From NCBI GenBank assembly GCA_036186865.1, contig AP025043.1, positions 34,185,657 through 34,249,656 on the forward strand: 64,000 nt of DNA. The letters run 5' to 3'. A program made the position numbers and the translations under genes. Shown one piece after another: positions 10,601 through 19,866 of this stretch (positions within the stretch are counted from its first letter, which is position 1; every line of letters begins with the position of its first letter). The DNA comes from Eustoma russellianum (Eukaryota > Streptophyta > Magnoliopsida > Gentianales > Gentianaceae). The notes below the pieces were generated by a model. The model saw only the letters and a program-made list of their open reading frames with translations. It was not told the origin of the DNA and searched no databases.

Positions 10601-10911
10601 TAAGTCTATGTTGTACTCAACTATTATGGATTAAACAACAACTTTCAGACTTTGAAATACAAGTAAATAATATCCCCATCTATTGTGATAGTACAAGTGC
10701 TATAAATTTGTCTAAAAACCCTGTACTACACTCTAAGGCAAAGCATATAGAAGTACGTTATCATTTTCTCCGTGATCATGTTAATCTTGGACATATACAC
10801 ATTGAACATGTTAGAACTGATCAACAAGTAGCTGACATATTCACTAAACCCCTTAATCAAGCTATCTTTGAGAATTTACGTGCAAGACTTGGCTTAATTG
10901 CTTACAACTGA
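7699..10911 (+). CDS. C1 Pol: protease, integrase, reverse transcriptase, RNase H
   Basis: The frame opens just after a TAG at 7696-7698. The first ATG is at 7798, but the protease motif IVDSGCSRH lies upstream of it, so I start the feature where the frame opens. Numbered from the ATG at 7798, the 1037 residues hold the GAG-pre-integrase LWHRRLGH (121-128) and the integrase DDE D188, D251, E287. RT runs from about 556 to 800 with YVDD at 724-727. RNase H has D888, E929 and D964, ending in KHIEVRYHFLRD. Domain order is Ty1/copia and length is normal for a Sirevirus pol. No frameshift or internal stop is seen. How Pol is expressed is not obvious: gag and pol are in different frames. Confidence 0.93.
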   Translation, partial: VHNIKERQVAGYNNKEDEKNKTNWIVDSGCSRHMTGNKNLFSTLKNVAKGGKVTFGDNNQGQIIGKGKVGDPNKFEIKNVLLVSNLTFELLSVSQLCDNNLNVLFSSTSCKIMDKNNQVVLKGKREGNIYVLNMDDMLSSNTKCLVSHESDPNLWHRRLGHIGISTLEKLHAKSLVKGLPKLNLNDFQLCESCIKGKHVRESLKPKTEVTTSRILELLHIDLFGPCRTRSLGGSYYVCVIVDDFSRYTWTLFLASKDESASSIANLIRQLENEHESHVIKIRSDRGGEFKNSELIKFCNEKGIKHEFSPPRTPQLNGVVERKNRTIQEVARTMMVENKVPKFLWAEAVNTSSYMINRLSIRKKLNKTPYEILNGRLPKVNYLKVFGCKCFVLNTKDNLDKFDPKSDEHIFVGYSMNSKAYRCYNAQTRKIVESIHVKFNENAYLQTSNQHEIYVPNDQILHDEDELILPPTNEQIETPNQTLEMHEVQTPPTQERNEENVPNQPIEHHEPIEDAQPSNWWQIRDKQKHPQELIIGDVNQGVRTRRQIDPNEYDQWHALISQIEPKNVNDALNDAYWIDAMHEELNQFERNNVWDLVPKPEDKSIIGTKWVFRNKMNEQGVVVRNKARLVAQGYNQEEGIDYDETFAPVARLESIRLLLAFACYNNIKLFQMDVKSAFLNGYIQEEVFVKQPPGFEDPKNPNHVYKLKKALYGLKQAPRSWYERFANFLLSNNFQRGTIDSTLFLKKKDKDLLVIQIYVDDIIFGSTNPNLVKDFEDCMKSEFEMSMVGELNYFLGLQIKQTSSGIHINQAKYIRDMIKKFNFENLKPSPTPMCTSTKLDKDENGVAFDEKLYRSMIGSLLYLTASRPDIMFAVCMCARFQSMPKLSHFKAIKRIFRYLQHTPTLGLWYDRQSSLSLHAYSDADYGGCRVDRKSTSGTCQFLGNSLISWFSKKQSSVALSTTEAEYMALSLCCTQLLWIKQQLSDFEIQVNNIPIYCDSTSAINLSKNPVLHSKAKHIEVRYHFLRDHVNLGHIHIEHVRTDQQVADIFTKPLNQAIFENLRARLGLIAYN

Positions 10912-10975
10912 CAATACTGTCTAGATCATTCTGGGTATTGCTAACTCGGTTCAGTCTTTTGCATAATTTACAAAA

Positions 10976-11248
10976 TTAAGGGGGAGAGAGAAAAAAACAT
11001 ATATGTATATCATATGTATATCATGTTAAGGGGGAGATAACACATTAAGGGGGAGATTAGGTCAAGGGGGAGATAACACATTAAGGGGGATAACACATTA
11101 AGGGGGAGATTAGGGAACGTTATGAGCTTACAAAACGTTATAATGCATGACTTAAAGAAAGAAATAGTTAAACTTGTCACACACTTGATTTAGATGCTTA
11201 ATATACACATATGTGGGGTAATTTTGCAAATCATCAAAAGGGGGAGAT
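10976..11248 (+). repeat. Array of polypurine-tract-like motifs upstream of the C1 3' LTR
   Basis: AAGGGGGAGA-type motifs start at about 10978, 11028, 11047, 11064, 11083 and 11100. The one next to the LTR is AAAAGGGGGAGAT at 11236-11248. Multiple polypurine tracts are a reported Sirevirus trait. Apart from these the 338 bp between pol and LTR hold no gene, and in particular no envelope-like ORF. Confidence 0.8.
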
Positions 11249-13931
11249 TGTTGTGATATATCATGTTTGAATGATTGCAAAATGCATATGTGAGCATGTA
11301 TGTGTGTGTAACGTTTAAAGTATATGTGTGCATGAGATTGAATTTATGAGCTAAATGTGAAATTGATTGAATGAATCAAGATTGAACAAGTTTGATTAAG
11401 ATCATGAGATTGAACTTGGCCAATTCAATCACATGTCTAAATCAAGATATGTTCAAACTGATCTTAGATGATATATATGCCAATACATGTTAATTATATG
11501 ATCTAACCAAGCCTTGAAGTCACATGACTTACAATATAAGGCAAATTGCTCGGTTTAGTATCCTATTGCAGGTTTTGGTTCATATCTTGGGCAAATGAAC
11601 TCCAAATTGAGTGATTCAAAAGCCCACATGATCCTTATTCAATTTAGAATCTAATTGGCTGAGGAAAAGCATGCTTGACACGGATAAAAACTGTACTTGA
11701 CACGGTGGTGAAGCTTATTGACCTATATAAGGGCTATCTTGGTAATTTCACCATTTGGACTTCTTATTCTTATTTGGTCTTCTTCCAACAGATTTATATG
11801 ATCATATGACACATTTATAAGTCATGTCACATCATGGCAAAAATGAATCTAGAGCAGCACCATGTCTAGGTTCATCCTAGGACAAAATGCCTATTTTGGT
11901 GCTAAGGGGTATTCTGGTCTCTTCACTTGCCAATGGATCTTCTAACGTGTTATATATGGGTTATATGATGTTTATATGTGTTTATGTCACATATAGTACA
12001 TGCCCTATATTTATGGAAACGGGCAGCATGGTATATCAATTGGAATTCTTATATTATGGTTATCACATATATGGTTTTCTTGGAATTCTTGGCATTCTTC
12101 ATATGGTATTCTATGCTACATGTTGAAGACATAATGGACTATATATTATATGTGTGCACACGGATATTGGCACACAAATCATGTTCAAATTTTCAGATTT
12201 TGAACAAGTCAAGGCAAGTTGAAATAAATCCTATTTTGGTGCTGATTTCAAATGACTATTCTTGTATATTTTGGAGCTGGTTACAAACGGCTATTTTGGT
12301 TCAAATTTGGAGCAAAAATCTCTCAACCAAGAAAGCTATGCAACGGCTATGTGTTCAAAAGTTGAAGACTAATTCAAACTCAAAAGCTTGGCTGATTTCT
12401 ATCTATCTTTGAACTACTCTCCAATGCCTATCTTCTAGGCCATTCCAACGTTCATTTAGTGTTCAAAATGAGGAGATAAAATTGTTCAAAATACACGCCA
12501 ATTCAGCTGCATACATGGCAAGTTATTCACACATGGACATTGCTGATTGGAGCTGCCTTTTAAACGTTCAAATGAAGCTGTTTTTCCACCTCATTTCAAC
12601 GGCTATAATGGATAAGATGAAGGGTAAAAGTTCAGATTGGAAGACCAATTCAAAGCATCAAAAGATCAACTTTATTTTGAAAGTCAAGTGCTGAATTTGG
12701 ATAGCTAGAAAAGTGCTGAATTTTCTCCATGTATCAACCATTCCAACGTCTACATTAAGGAGCCTTTAGGCTGTCCTCTTGGCTATAAATAGCTCCAAAG
12801 GTGAAGAGTAAAAGTGCACCAACGAAAAACAAAAGAAAAGCAAGCAAGACATTCAGCTCTTTGTCTCCATTCTTCTCTTCTATTCTTCTATATTGAAGAA
12901 CACATTTGCAGCAAGCTTTATGATTGTATAGTTCTTCATTTCTTGTCATTTCAACACCTTTAAACGACATATATTGTAAGGGAGAAGCTGGTGTATAAAG
13001 CTAACTCCTTAGAGGTGAGCAAAAGGTGCAAAGGTGCAAAGGTGCAAAGGTGAAACAAACTAGTTGCTGTTTTTCAGTTTTGGTGAAGTCTCTTGAAGAA
13101 GTTGGTGAAAAGCTTCTTCCTTTGGCTTTGTAAGGTGATATTGGTGTTTGGTGTTTAGTGAAATCCAAGAGAAGGTGTCTCTTGGGACTGGAGTAGGTCA
13201 CATTGACCGAACCAGGATAATTCCTTGTGTTCTTTACTTATTTCCTGCACTTACTGTTTTCTGCCTGAGAATTACACTAACTTGGCACGCATAATTGAAC
13301 AAGCAAACAGTCTTAGAATTGCATGAATTTTGGATATATTATACTTCAATGTGTTAGCTTTCATTAGCCGCAAGAATCACTAAATTCTAAGGAGTTTAGC
13401 ATATTCAAATCGTCTTCACAAAATTGTTGCTACATTCTGTGAACAATTCTGACCAGTGTGCAAAACTTGTTCAATTTGAATAGGTTATCCTACGAATCTT
13501 GAAGTGAGCCTTATATCAAATTAAACTAGACATCGTAAGGTTTAATTTGACATAAGATTCATCAAAATAGCACGGGTAGATTTTGAGATATCATCGTTTG
13601 AAGTTAAGCTAACATTCTGCCTGAAACTGCCAGAATTGCACACTTTACTTTTCTTGCTTATTTGAACGTGCTAACTTGCTTGGAATTGATTGAATTTTTT
13701 ATGACATACTATAAACATCCTAAACTTGATCTCTGCCAAGTTTGAGAGCTTGCACAGGTGTATAAGTGGTTCAACCAAAGCACTCAAAACATTGAACTGT
13801 TTCTGGAAATTCCAGAACCTGAGGCTAAAGAGGCAAAGGGGTCTTCAAACAACTTTTTGAAGGTAATTGTAGTGTAATTTCCGCTAACCCACTATTCACC
13901 CCCCCTCTAGTGGTGCTATACAGGTCCAACA
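11249..13931 (+). repeat. 3' LTR of C1
   Basis: 2683 bp, the same length as the 5' LTR. It has one extra A near 11704, one fewer C in the terminal C tract, and about six substitutions. TATA box at 12784-12791. Confidence 0.95.
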
Positions 13932-13936
13932 GCTAC
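13932..13936. repeat. Target-site duplication of C1, right copy
   Basis: GCTAC, identical to 2651-2655. Confidence 0.95.
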
Positions 13937-16900
13937 GGTTGAAAAGTCTTTGACAAACCGCCTATAAAAACCTGCCAAACCATGAAAGCTCCTCACTTCT
14001 CCCACACTCTTTGGTGTAGGCCATTCAAGGATGGATTTCACCTTGTCTTGATCCATTTCAACCCCTGCAGAACTGATTACAAAACCAAGAAAAACAACTT
14101 TGTCCAAACAAAAAGAACATTTCTTAAAGTTAGCATAAAGTTTTTCTTTTCTTAGCTTTTCAAAAACAGCCCTTATGTGATCTAAATGCTCTTCTAAGGA
14201 CTTAGAATAGATCAAGATGTCATCAAAATAAACCACAACAAACTTCCCAATAAAAGCTCTCAAAACTTCATTCATTAGCCTCATGAATGTACTAGGTGCA
14301 TTAGTTAACCCAAAAGGCATAACTAACCATTCATACAATCCAAATTTAGTTTTAAAAGCTATTTTCCATTCATCACCCTCTCTTATTCTCACTTGAAAAT
14401 AACCACTTTTCAAATCAATTTTCGTATACCATCGTGAACCATGCAACATATCAAGCATATCATCAAGTCTAGGGATGGGATACCTATACTTTACAGTGAT
14501 TTTGTTGATGGCCCTACAATCTGTACACATCCTCCAAGTGCCATCCTTTTTCGGGACAAGGATGACTGGAACTGCACTTGGGCTCATACTTTCCCTTACC
14601 TTCTCTTTGGCTAAGAGATCCTCCACTTGCCTTTGTATTTCCTTTGTTTCCTCCGGATTGGCCCTATAAGCTGGCCTATTAGGTAGGACAGCCCCTGGAA
14701 TAAAGTCAATGTGGTGCTCAATCCCTCTTAAAGGTGGCAACCCATGTGGTTCCTCCTCGGGAAACAAATCTGCAAATTCTTCCAACAAAGAAACAACACC
14801 ACTAGGCAAGGTAGATGGTAAGTCATTCTTAGAAAACAAGCATTCAACACTATCTTTGTAAAGCATCACCAAAACAGTTTTATTATCATACAATGCATGT
14901 GTAACTTCACGAGATTTTGCAAAGAAAGCATGCTTCTTAGGTGGATGTGAAATTTGTGGGGTGGATGCTTGTGAAAGTGTTTGAACCGTGGGTGAGGGTG
15001 GACTGATTTGGGCCGTGGGTTGTGTACCATTGGCCGAGGAGTTCGTGGCCTCCAAAAGGCTTCTTCTCTCCTTTTTAAGAACCTCTAAGAACCTTTTTTC
15101 AGCCTCCTTTTCCTTAGGATCTGAATGGTTCTTCTTCATCCTCTTAGCATCCTCATAAACTTTCTGTGGAGACAATGCATGTAACTTAAACTTTTTGCCA
15201 TTAAAAGTAAAAGCATACATGTTCAATCTACCATCATAAATAACATGCTTGTCAAATTGCCAAGGTCTACCTAACAAAATATGACTAGCATGCATAGGAG
15301 CTACATCACACAAAATTTCATCTTTGTAGCCGCCAATAGATAAAGAAATCAGAACTTGTTTAGACACATGAATCTCACCACAATCATTTAGCCAAGATAA
15401 CCTATAGGGATGGGAATGATCAATCATAGGTAAATCTAACTTTCTAACAAGTTCAATACTTGCAACATTAGCACAAGAACCACTATCAATAATTAAAGTG
15501 CAAGTTTTGCCTTTTACCAAACAATGGATGTGGAAAATGTTCTCCCTTTGCAAGTTTTCTTTTTCCTCCTTCATGTGTGCACTTAAGGCTTTTCTTACCA
15601 CAAGAAAGTCCTTATAAGCACCCTCTTCATCACTCTTTACCTCCTCAGCTGAGTCCTCTTGGTATTCTTCCTTTGTTGCTTCTTCTTCCTCCTCTTCTGA
15701 ATAGAATTCATTTGTTTCCTCAAGGTACAACACTTTCTTGGCATTAGGGCAGTCCCTTGCATAATGCCCTCTCCCTCTACATTTAAAACACTCAATCTCC
15801 CTTGTCCTTGGAGGGTTTGCGGTTGCCTTGCCTTTGCCTTTGTCATTTTGACCTAGATTTGCACCATTGGTCCTTTGAGTGAAGTGTGGTTTATTTGGAG
15901 TGTGAGGGCTGTTTTGGCCGAGGGTGTTTGAACTTGGCCGTGCTCCTCCATTGCCATTAGACCTAGGCTGCACTTTAGAAAAAGAAGAAGCATTAGTTCT
16001 AAAACCAAATCCACTAGCAGAAGAACGTACCTTTAATTGCCTCTCAATTTTCTCAGCTTTGTGAACCATGGAATTTAGATCAACATAGTTAGTGAGTTCA
16101 AGTTGAAACCCAATCTCCTTATTAAGACCTCCCAAAAACCGAGCCATGGTTGCCTCCTCAGTTTCTTCAGTATCAGTTTTTATCAACAAACTTTCTAACT
16201 CCTTAAAGTATTCATCCACACTTTTATTTCCTTGAGTTAGGCATTGCAACTTTTGGAACATGGATCTCTCGTAAGATTCTGGAATGAATTTCTTTCTCAT
16301 CTCATATTTCATCTCATCCCAAGTTCCAATTGTCGGTTGTCTAGTCCTTCTCCTTATACTTTGAGTTTGGTCCCACCAAATCAAGGCATAATCCAAGAAC
16401 TCTATACTTGCATATCTCACTTTTTGCAACTCAGTATAGTTGGTATAGGAAAAGATCATGTCTACCTTTCTTTCCCACTCAATGTAGGCTTCAGGGTCAC
16501 TTTTGCCATAAAAGGGTGGGATGTTTATTTTGGTTTTCAAATAATCATCCTCTTGAGGCACATGTCTCCTAGGTTGCATTCGGCCTTGAGGCCTTGGGTA
16601 TACCTCCTCAACCTCTTCCTCTTCATAGTAATCATTCCATTCCTCCCTAACAGGTTGTTGTCTCATTCCTTGTCTCCTATCTCCTCTACCCCTTGCTCCT
16701 CCTCTACCTCCCATGCTTGTGGACCCCTTAGGTTCAGTTCCACGGGATGTTTGGCCTTGGTTTTGAGGTGGGGGCTGTTCTTGGGTAGGAGGTGTGTTGG
16801 ATGTCATCCTTGCTTCCCACTCATCCAACCTAGATTGCATATTACTAAGCATTTGTGCCATTTTTTCCATTGAAAATTCCACTTTGTCTCCTCCTCCTTG

Positions 16901-16948
16901 GGTACTGTTTGAACCATCCATGGCAACCTGAAACGCTTTCACACACAA
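13937..16948 (-). CDS. G1 Gag-Pol, N-terminal part: Gag, protease, reverse transcriptase
   Basis: Upstream part of the G1 polyprotein, 1004 codons to the insertion point. The outermost ATG is at 16948; MDGSNS at 16921 is an equally plausible start. From 16948, a Gly/Arg-rich segment is at 79-96 and the gag domain spans about 180-305 (WWDQTQS, NKSVDEYFKELE, ATMARFLGGLNKEI). The zinc knuckle CFKCRGRGHYARDC is at 387-400, an acidic run at 410-442, and the protease triad DSG at 488-490. RT begins near 790 with VPKKDGTWRMC, and YFDD is at 907-910. The frame then meets C1 just after RT and resumes at 2655 in the same frame. No stop or frameshift is visible, so the gene was intact until C1 arrived. 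Confidence 0.92.
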
Positions 16949-18078
16949 GAAAAGAAGAAAACTAACACAAGAAACAAAAGTGAGTTGTTAGTGAACAAAA
17001 AAAGGGAAAATGAAAATCTGTTTGGCCTCTTTTTTTTTTGTCCTCCCTTGTTTTCTCTCAATTGTTCAAGTGTTTTTCCTTGGCCAATCTTGAGCCAGAA
17101 CCTCTTAAGGCAAGTCCCAAATTGGCTAACCACAATCTGTTTCGTTTTCTGTCCTTGCAAGCTTCTTTTGCCTTCAAAAACTCCAATTGATCAACAAGTG
17201 GTGTAAAACAGCGTCAAGAAGTTCAGAGCACAATGTAAACACACTTAATAACTATGATTCAAAGAAACAAGAAACCAAAAGTGATGTAGTTGGTTGAACC
17301 AAAGAATTGCTAGGGGTTGTCCTGGGCAATCTTTAATTAAACCAACTTATGCAATATCAAATGCAAGCTCTTTGATTGATAGTATGAATGTGTATCCAAG
17401 GTTGAGAATTGAAGGCTTTATGTGTGTTGTTTTTGGGGTTGGGTAGTAGATGCAAAAAGATGGAATCTTTGTTCAAAAGGAACTTCTTTTCTCTTCCTTT
17501 CTTTGTGCACTTCTTTTTGTTGTTTTTGTGCACGTTTTCTTTTCTTTTCTTTTCCTTTTTTTTTTGACGTTCAAAGCAGCCTTGATGCAACCTTTGTTTG
17601 CTTTTGCAAGAATCAGTTGTGTATGCTTGAAAGATGATCCTTTTTGTGTTTGTATGGATGTGTAGTAGAAAACAGATTTTCCTTGGATACCAATACAACC
17701 AAAACAAACAAACTTGTATTCAATATCACACAAGCAAATTTAATTAAAAGCTTCGATAACAACAAGGTGTTTGACTCAAAGGTAGCTTCTTTTAGGCCGT
17801 GGGCTGATTTTAGATGGAGTTAAATCCTATTCAATGCAAACAACAATGATCCTATAATTAAGTGTGTTGAAGATGAGATCTTTAATGATAGGTGATCAAT
17901 ATTGATGCAAAAGGTGAAGCCTTTTTTTTGTGGTTTTCGTTGGACTGAAGAAAAGAACAATCTTTGTTTTTGTTTTGATGAAATGAAGCAAAAGATCAAT
18001 TTTTTTTTGAATGATTGAGAATAACAAGAATGACACAAATGACACAAGAAAAGATATTTGAGATGAAGATAAACGAGC
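16949..18078 (-). other. Untranslated leader of G1 between primer site and gag
   Basis: About 1.1 kb with no convincing ORF. It has long A/T homopolymer runs on either strand (for example near 17031, 17556, 17920 and 18001). Short Lys- or Phe-rich ORFs here follow these runs and are not called. Confidence 0.7.
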
Positions 18079-18090
18079 GCTCTGATACCA
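18079..18090 (-). promoter_or_regulatory. Primer-binding site of G1 (initiator tRNA-Met)
   Basis: On the minus strand TGGTATCAGAGC, two bases from the LTR end at 18093. The match to initiator tRNA-Met stops after 12 bases (GCTCG follows). Confidence 0.88.
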
Positions 18091-18092
18091 CT

Positions 18093-19532
18093 TGATACGA
18101 ATATGGTTCGTATGTTGATGTTGTCCCGATCTTTCTTCACTCTCCAAACGTCCCTCAAGCCTTGAATGTGATGGACAATGGTGCCAAGCAACCACCTTCC
18201 TTTCAAGCCTCCAAATCCGTTTGGTTATATGTGTTTCAATCCGTCCAATCCAACCAGTCACTCCTAATCCTTGGATTGTGGATCACCAACAAGGAACACA
18301 CAATCCTTAATTGGGTCTAACCTTGATTTAGATATGTGTAAACCAAAGGAAAAACACAAACTTTTATTCAAGAAACTCAAGAACAAAAGACAATACAAAA
18401 CCGTATGGTTTTTAGTCTCAAAGATGAAAAATAGTCTAACTACCAAAAGAAATGCTAAGTGATCAATATATTTGATTACAAGTTTTCTTGGCCAATCTCC
18501 AAAAACGTCTAGGTGCATTGGGGATCTTCCATGTTTGCGCCATTTCCTTCCTTGAGATGCAAGATCTGAATTTGTTATTTTAGGTAAGCTTCTCTCTCTT
18601 GGCAAATCCACAATTATTGTCTCAATCACCAATTATTGCATTATTAACCATCCTTCTAGAACTTGCCTTGTGCATCCATTTGCCTTCATTAAACGCCATT
18701 CAGCCTTCCTTGTGACACAAGATCTAATTTTGGTAACTTTCTCTTACTTGAATTATCTCCTTAATTGCTCCAAATCTTCAATTATGACTCCATAATTCAT
18801 TCCAATCATCCCAATCTGATTTATGACATTCTAGAAGGTCTCTTAATTGCATTTGATGATGCTAGGCGGCTGCCACCCTCTCAAGAAGACCGAAAACCCT
18901 AATTTGCACACTTGGGCTTGTTTTGGACTTCTTCCTTGCAACTCTTGTAACTATTCTTTGTGGACTGATTTTGACAAAACCCAAAACATGAAAGATGCTC
19001 TAAATTAAGTCTACTTCAAGGTCCAGCTGGTTCCATGCACGCCCAATCCCACTTGAAAGCCCAAAACCACAAAACAGCCTTGTATGGACAAGCTTGGCCC
19101 AAATCTGAGAAGCCTTCCTTTCCAAAGTTCAAGGCGTTTGATCCACGACCTGTAACACCTACAAATCACACTCATACACCAAACATAAGTATTCTAAAAC
19201 AAACTTTAAAAGAATCAAAAGAAAAGGCAACTAAAAGCCACAGAAACGGCACCAACAAGCGGACTGACTATCCTGCCCTCCCACCAACCCTTTAACGTAT
19301 TTATTGACATTGAAAATCATTGGATAATCAGTTCTTAAGCTCAACAATGAGCACCCATTTAGGAGGAACGTCCATTGGTTCATCTTGCACATGTTTGGTT
19401 AGAAAGGAGCCAACATCAAAACCAAGTTGAAGACCATTAGTCCTCTTGGTTTGGCTCCTTGTCAAAGGCCCCTTATGGTTAAGGGCACCTTGTGCAAGCT
19501 CCTCATTAGGGGGCTGCTCCTCAGCCTCATCA
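18093..19532 (-). repeat. 5' LTR of G1
   Basis: 1440 bp. On the minus strand it begins TGATGAGG and ends CGTATCA. The first ~205 bp (19532 to about 19328) duplicate the end of the polyprotein coding sequence because the pol frame runs into the LTR. Short ORFs in this LTR are not called as genes. Confidence 0.93.
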
Positions 19533-19660
19533 AGAAGTCTTGCAAATGTTCAAACCAATCAAAAACAAGCAAGGAGAAAACCAAGCAAGCTGCACTGCAA
19601 ATGAACCAATCAGATCCTTGAAGTTTAAGGCATGATTCACGCAAGATTGCTTTGAATATT
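19533..19660 (+). repeat. Fragment of the G2 5' LTR between G1 and the solo LTR
   Basis: Matches the G2 3' LTR around 60533-60639 (shared AACCAATCAGATCCTTGAAG and onward) in plus orientation. It shows that G1 inserted into the G2 5' LTR, whose first half must lie left of the window. It ends with ATATT (19656-19660), one copy of the solo LTR's target duplication. Confidence 0.8.
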
Positions 19661-19861
19661 TGATGAGCCAAACGAAGGCTAGAAAACGTTGCCAAGGACT
19701 TTGTCTCCTATTCCAAACTGATTTGAACAAAAGCTATGGCAAAGAACATCACAAAGACACCCCTTGAACTGTAACCGTTGTTCTTGGCTCAATTTATGCC
19801 AACACCTCTTCCTCTTTGGCACTCCAACACATCTAAAACCTCAATGAGACCCTAAGATGCT

Positions 19862-19866
19862 GTAAT
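19862..19866. repeat. Target-site duplication of C2, left copy (GTAAT)
   Basis: GTAAT here against GTAAA at 43331-43335. Related LTRs read GTAAA at this point, so the left copy has changed at its last base. Confidence 0.75.

Larger units (their letters stand above)
2656..13931 (+). mobile_element. C1: complete Sirevirus-type Ty1/copia retrotransposon inside G1
   Basis: Element of 11,276 bp with two 2683-bp LTRs, TG...CA ends and a perfect 5-bp duplication GCTAC. Order: LTR, primer site, gag, pol (protease, integrase, RT, RNase H), polypurine-tract array, LTR. Integrase before RT makes it Ty1/copia. Long LTRs, a large Gag with one zinc knuckle and coiled coil, and repeated polypurine tracts are Sirevirus (SIRE/Maximus) traits. 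I see no env-like ORF between pol and the 3' LTR. The LTR pair shows about 6 substitutions and 2 single-base indels, so insertion is recent. It is the most diverged pair of the four copia copies. Confidence 0.95.
1..19532 (-). mobile_element. G1: CRM-like Ty3/gypsy LTR retrotransposon, split by copia C1
   Basis: Minus-strand element with its 3' LTR at the left (cut by the window start) and its 5' LTR at 18093-19532. Between them lie a primer-binding site, a leader, one long gag-pol frame and a polypurine tract. C1 sits in the pol frame between RT and RNase H, and without it the reading frame continues unbroken. The family order gag, protease, RT, RNase H, integrase is that of Ty3/gypsy. Integrase wording, the TGATGA LTR start and a pol frame running into the 3' LTR point to the CRM lineage; that lineage call is from memory of the family, not a search. 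The LTR copies differ at only 3 of 877 comparable positions, so insertion was recent. The right target-site duplication should be AGAAG (19533-19537); its partner is off the window. Confidence 0.9.

Noticed and set aside
11000..11110. Regularly spaced repeats that might suggest a CRISPR-like array
   Set aside because: Units are short purine runs at uneven spacing in a plant retrotransposon; they are polypurine-tract copies.
10912..11248. Search for an envelope-like third ORF, as in some Sireviruses
   Set aside because: Only about 340 bp separate pol and the 3' LTR in C1 (similar in C2-C4), filled with polypurine motifs and without an ORF.
16244..16873. A 209-codon plus-strand ORF
   Set aside because: It is the antisense shadow of the G1 gag frame; no independent feature supports it.
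17357..18206. Several Lys- or Phe-rich ORFs of 70-128 codons on both strands
   Set aside because: They follow A/T homopolymer runs in the G1 leader and LTR and have no recognisable domain.
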